The position numbers and the translations under genes were made by a program. 64,000 bases of DNA from Gemmatimonadota bacterium (GTDB taxonomy: Bacteria; Gemmatimonadota; Gemmatimonadetes; Longimicrobiales; Gaopeijiaceae). Location: positions 870,001 to 934,000 of the forward strand of contig JAWKQO010000001.1 of NCBI GenBank assembly GCA_041390105.1, written 5' to 3'. Position 1 is the first letter of the stretch, and each line of letters opens with the position of its first letter. Of this stretch, positions 62,631-64,000 are shown one piece after another. The notes under the pieces were generated by a model. That model was not told where the DNA came from. It did no database searches and saw nothing but the letters and a program-made list of their open reading frames with translations.

Positions 62631-62766
62631 GCGCACTCCCTCCCTCGTTCGCGACGCCGAAGTCTCCCCGGCCCTGGCCGGCACCGTCAACCCGGGCCCG
62701 GCTCCTTTTTCAGCACTCCGGGTACCGGGTGCCTCCACCTGCCCCGTCAACACGCGAGCTGCCCGG

Positions 62767-63624
62767 ATGCGGAACCGCGCCCTACCGCTGCTTTCCTTGG
62801 CCGCCGCGCTCGCGGCCGGCCCGGCGGAAGCCCAGGACGCCGCCCGGCTGATCCAGGACGCGCTGGATCGCAACGACTCCCGCACTGAAACCGTCTACAA
62901 CTACACGGTCGTCCACCGATTCCTGGGACTCACCTCGGAGTCGTACTTCGAGCGGGCCGACGTGGACGGTCGTTGGGTGTTCGTACCCCGCATCACCGCC
63001 ACGGACCTCGCGGACCAGCGCCTTCGCCAGGATCGCACGGGTCACCTGGGCATTTCAGCCTGGGCGGACCCCTTCGGCCACCTGCAGCGCTGGGCCTCGT
63101 CCGCCACGGTCGAGGGCACCGAGGTGATCGACGGCGTGGTCAACTGGGTGATCCGTATCGACGACTTCGGCGGCAGCGAGTGGGGGCTGACCCCGGGGAC
63201 CTACGCCGACGGCGTCTTCCGGCCCAGCGTCGGGCGCCTCTACCTGGACCGACGCAATCTCCTGGTACAGCGCTTCGACGTCACGGGCTCCTATCTGCAA
63301 CAGGACGGAGCGGCCCGCCCGGTGCGCATGCTGGCCCTCCTTCAGGACTATCGGACCATCGAGGGCCTGACCCACCCCTTCCGGCTGGAGATCGAGGTCC
63401 ACGGGCTGGGCGCCCCGTCCGACGCGGAACGCACCGCTACCCAGCTTCTGGCGGACCTGCAAGCGCAGATGGCTACCCTGGGCGAGCAGGATCGCGCGCT
63501 GGTGGAGGACGTGGTGCGCCAGCAAGTGGAGCGACTGCAGCGCGAGCTGGGCGGGGATGCGCCGATGCGCCTGGTGGTGGACGTCCAGGAGATCCGCGTC
63601 AACCAGGGTCCGCCCCGAGAGTGA
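62767..63624 (+). CDS. Exported protein of unknown function
   Basis: A 285-residue protein with signal peptide (about 1-22, ending AEA). The mature part begins with a helix (DAARLIQDALDRNDSRTETVYN) and continues as a probable antiparallel beta fold (FERADVDGRWVFVPRI, VNWVIRIDDFGGSEWG, LLVQRFDVTGSYLQQDG), a pattern resembling LolA/outer-membrane-lipoprotein-sorting-like proteins. The C-terminal part is helical and charged (ADLQAQMATLGEQDRALVEDV). No known motif; the assignment is not claimed. ATG 62767 is divergent from fdhD across 136 bases. Confidence 0.7.
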   Translation: MRNRALPLLSLAAALAAGPAEAQDAARLIQDALDRNDSRTETVYNYTVVHRFLGLTSESYFERADVDGRWVFVPRITATDLADQRLRQDRTGHLGISAWADPFGHLQRWASSATVEGTEVIDGVVNWVIRIDDFGGSEWGLTPGTYADGVFRPSVGRLYLDRRNLLVQRFDVTGSYLQQDGAARPVRMLALLQDYRTIEGLTHPFRLEIEVHGLGAPSDAERTATQLLADLQAQMATLGEQDRALVEDVVRQQVERLQRELGGDAPMRLVVDVQEIRVNQGPPRE

Positions 63625-63651
63625 TCCCGGGGCGGTGGTCCCCCACGTGCC

Positions 63652-64000
63652 CTACCAGCCCAACGCGATGCGCGGAATCGCGATCGCCAGCCATCCCAAC
63701 ACGCCGGTGATCACCGTCTTCCCCGTACTGATGTCCAGCGCTTGCCGAAGCCCGACGATGGCGGCCGCCAGCATCCAGAACGGCAGGACCAGCCCGACGC
63801 CCCAGCGCACGAGGGGAATCAACCCGAGCACGGCCAAGATGCCCGGCGCCTGCGCGAAGCCCAGCGTGCGCAGAACCTCTCCCCAGGTGGCCTTGCCGTC
63901 GAACAGGCGCGTGCCGATCAAATAGGTGACGCCCGCCCAGACGGCCCATCCCACCAGCGCGGCGATGGCAGCGCGAATCATCCCCACCTGGCTGCCCCAA
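63652..64000 (-). CDS. Yip1-like membrane protein, cut by window end
   Basis: The last 116 codons of a hydrophobic protein; the frame is open to base 64000, so the start lies outside. Four membrane segments are seen, with the YIP1-domain-like pattern GWAVWAGVTYLIGTRLFDGKATW, RTLGFAQAPGIL and VGLRQALDIST. A GTG at 63987 could start a shorter version, but relatives carry a longer N-terminus. Function unknown. It converges on the exported protein gene with 27 bases between the stops and no clear terminator. Confidence 0.75.
   Translation of the reverse strand, partial: WGSQVGMIRAAIAALVGWAVWAGVTYLIGTRLFDGKATWGEVLRTLGFAQAPGILAVLGLIPLVRWGVGLVLPFWMLAAAIVGLRQALDISTGKTVITGVLGWLAIAIPRIALGW

Overview
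The window looks like chromosome from a GC-rich, Gram-negative-type (diderm) bacterium, most likely a member of the Gemmatimonadota. This is an inference from content. It combines an Oar-like and a SusC/SusD-type TonB receptor system, many lipoproteins, a MurE with the DNPR motif of meso-diaminopimelate-adding enzymes, a FtsI carrying a PASTA domain, Yip1- and DUF2911-type proteins, and an ECF-sigma operon with DUF4097 proteins. Nearly all genes are on the minus strand and tightly packed. I saw no tRNA, rRNA, CRISPR array, insertion sequence or phage gene.

Layout. 1-7.1 kb: the 3' end of adenosine deaminase, an Oar-like TonB receptor, and a 1034-residue lipoprotein built of Ig-like regulatory repeats. 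7.4-18.0 kb (minus): a possible long transcription unit alr, cdd, lipoprotein, beta-barrel protein, mtaB, miaB, LapA-like, comEC, fbp. 18.0-24.5 kb: mazG (plus), then hydroxyacid dehydrogenase, asnS, recG and ftsY (minus). 24.5-43.9 kb (minus): the division and cell-wall (dcw) cluster, in order of transcription mraZ, rsmH, ftsL, ftsI, murE, murF, mraY, murD, ftsW, murG, murC, ftsQ, ftsA, ftsZ, an M23 peptidase and a BatA/VWA-like membrane protein. Most junctions are 4-base start/stop overlaps. A sigma-70-like promoter, a row of 10-base-spaced TGG boxes (probable MraZ operator) and two tandem terminators lie at its head.

44.2-48.6 kb: a secreted TPR protein, a hotdog thioesterase whose start codon overlaps that of divergent thiO, and a DUF2911 protein. 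48.6-52.8 kb (minus): a compact operon of ECF sigma factor, zinc-finger anti-sigma factor and three exported DUF4097 paralogues. Each paralogue carries its own repeated turn motif (DGD, VNG or TGSG). This is the least explained module here. 52.9-54.0 kb (plus): a small membrane protein and a glycerophosphodiesterase. 54.0-60.9 kb (minus): a SusC/SusD pair, a small lipoprotein and an orphan PAS-histidine kinase. 61.1-64 kb: fdhD-mobA (molybdenum-enzyme maturation), a secreted protein of unknown function, and a Yip1-like membrane protein cut by the window end.

The central theme is the cell envelope: peptidoglycan precursor synthesis and division in one coupled cluster, D-alanine supply by alr, and many outer-membrane receptors and lipoproteins. 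Many starts here are GTG or lie in 4-base overlaps, so starts were chosen from overlaps, Shine-Dalgarno matches, signal peptides and family length rather than as the longest open frame.
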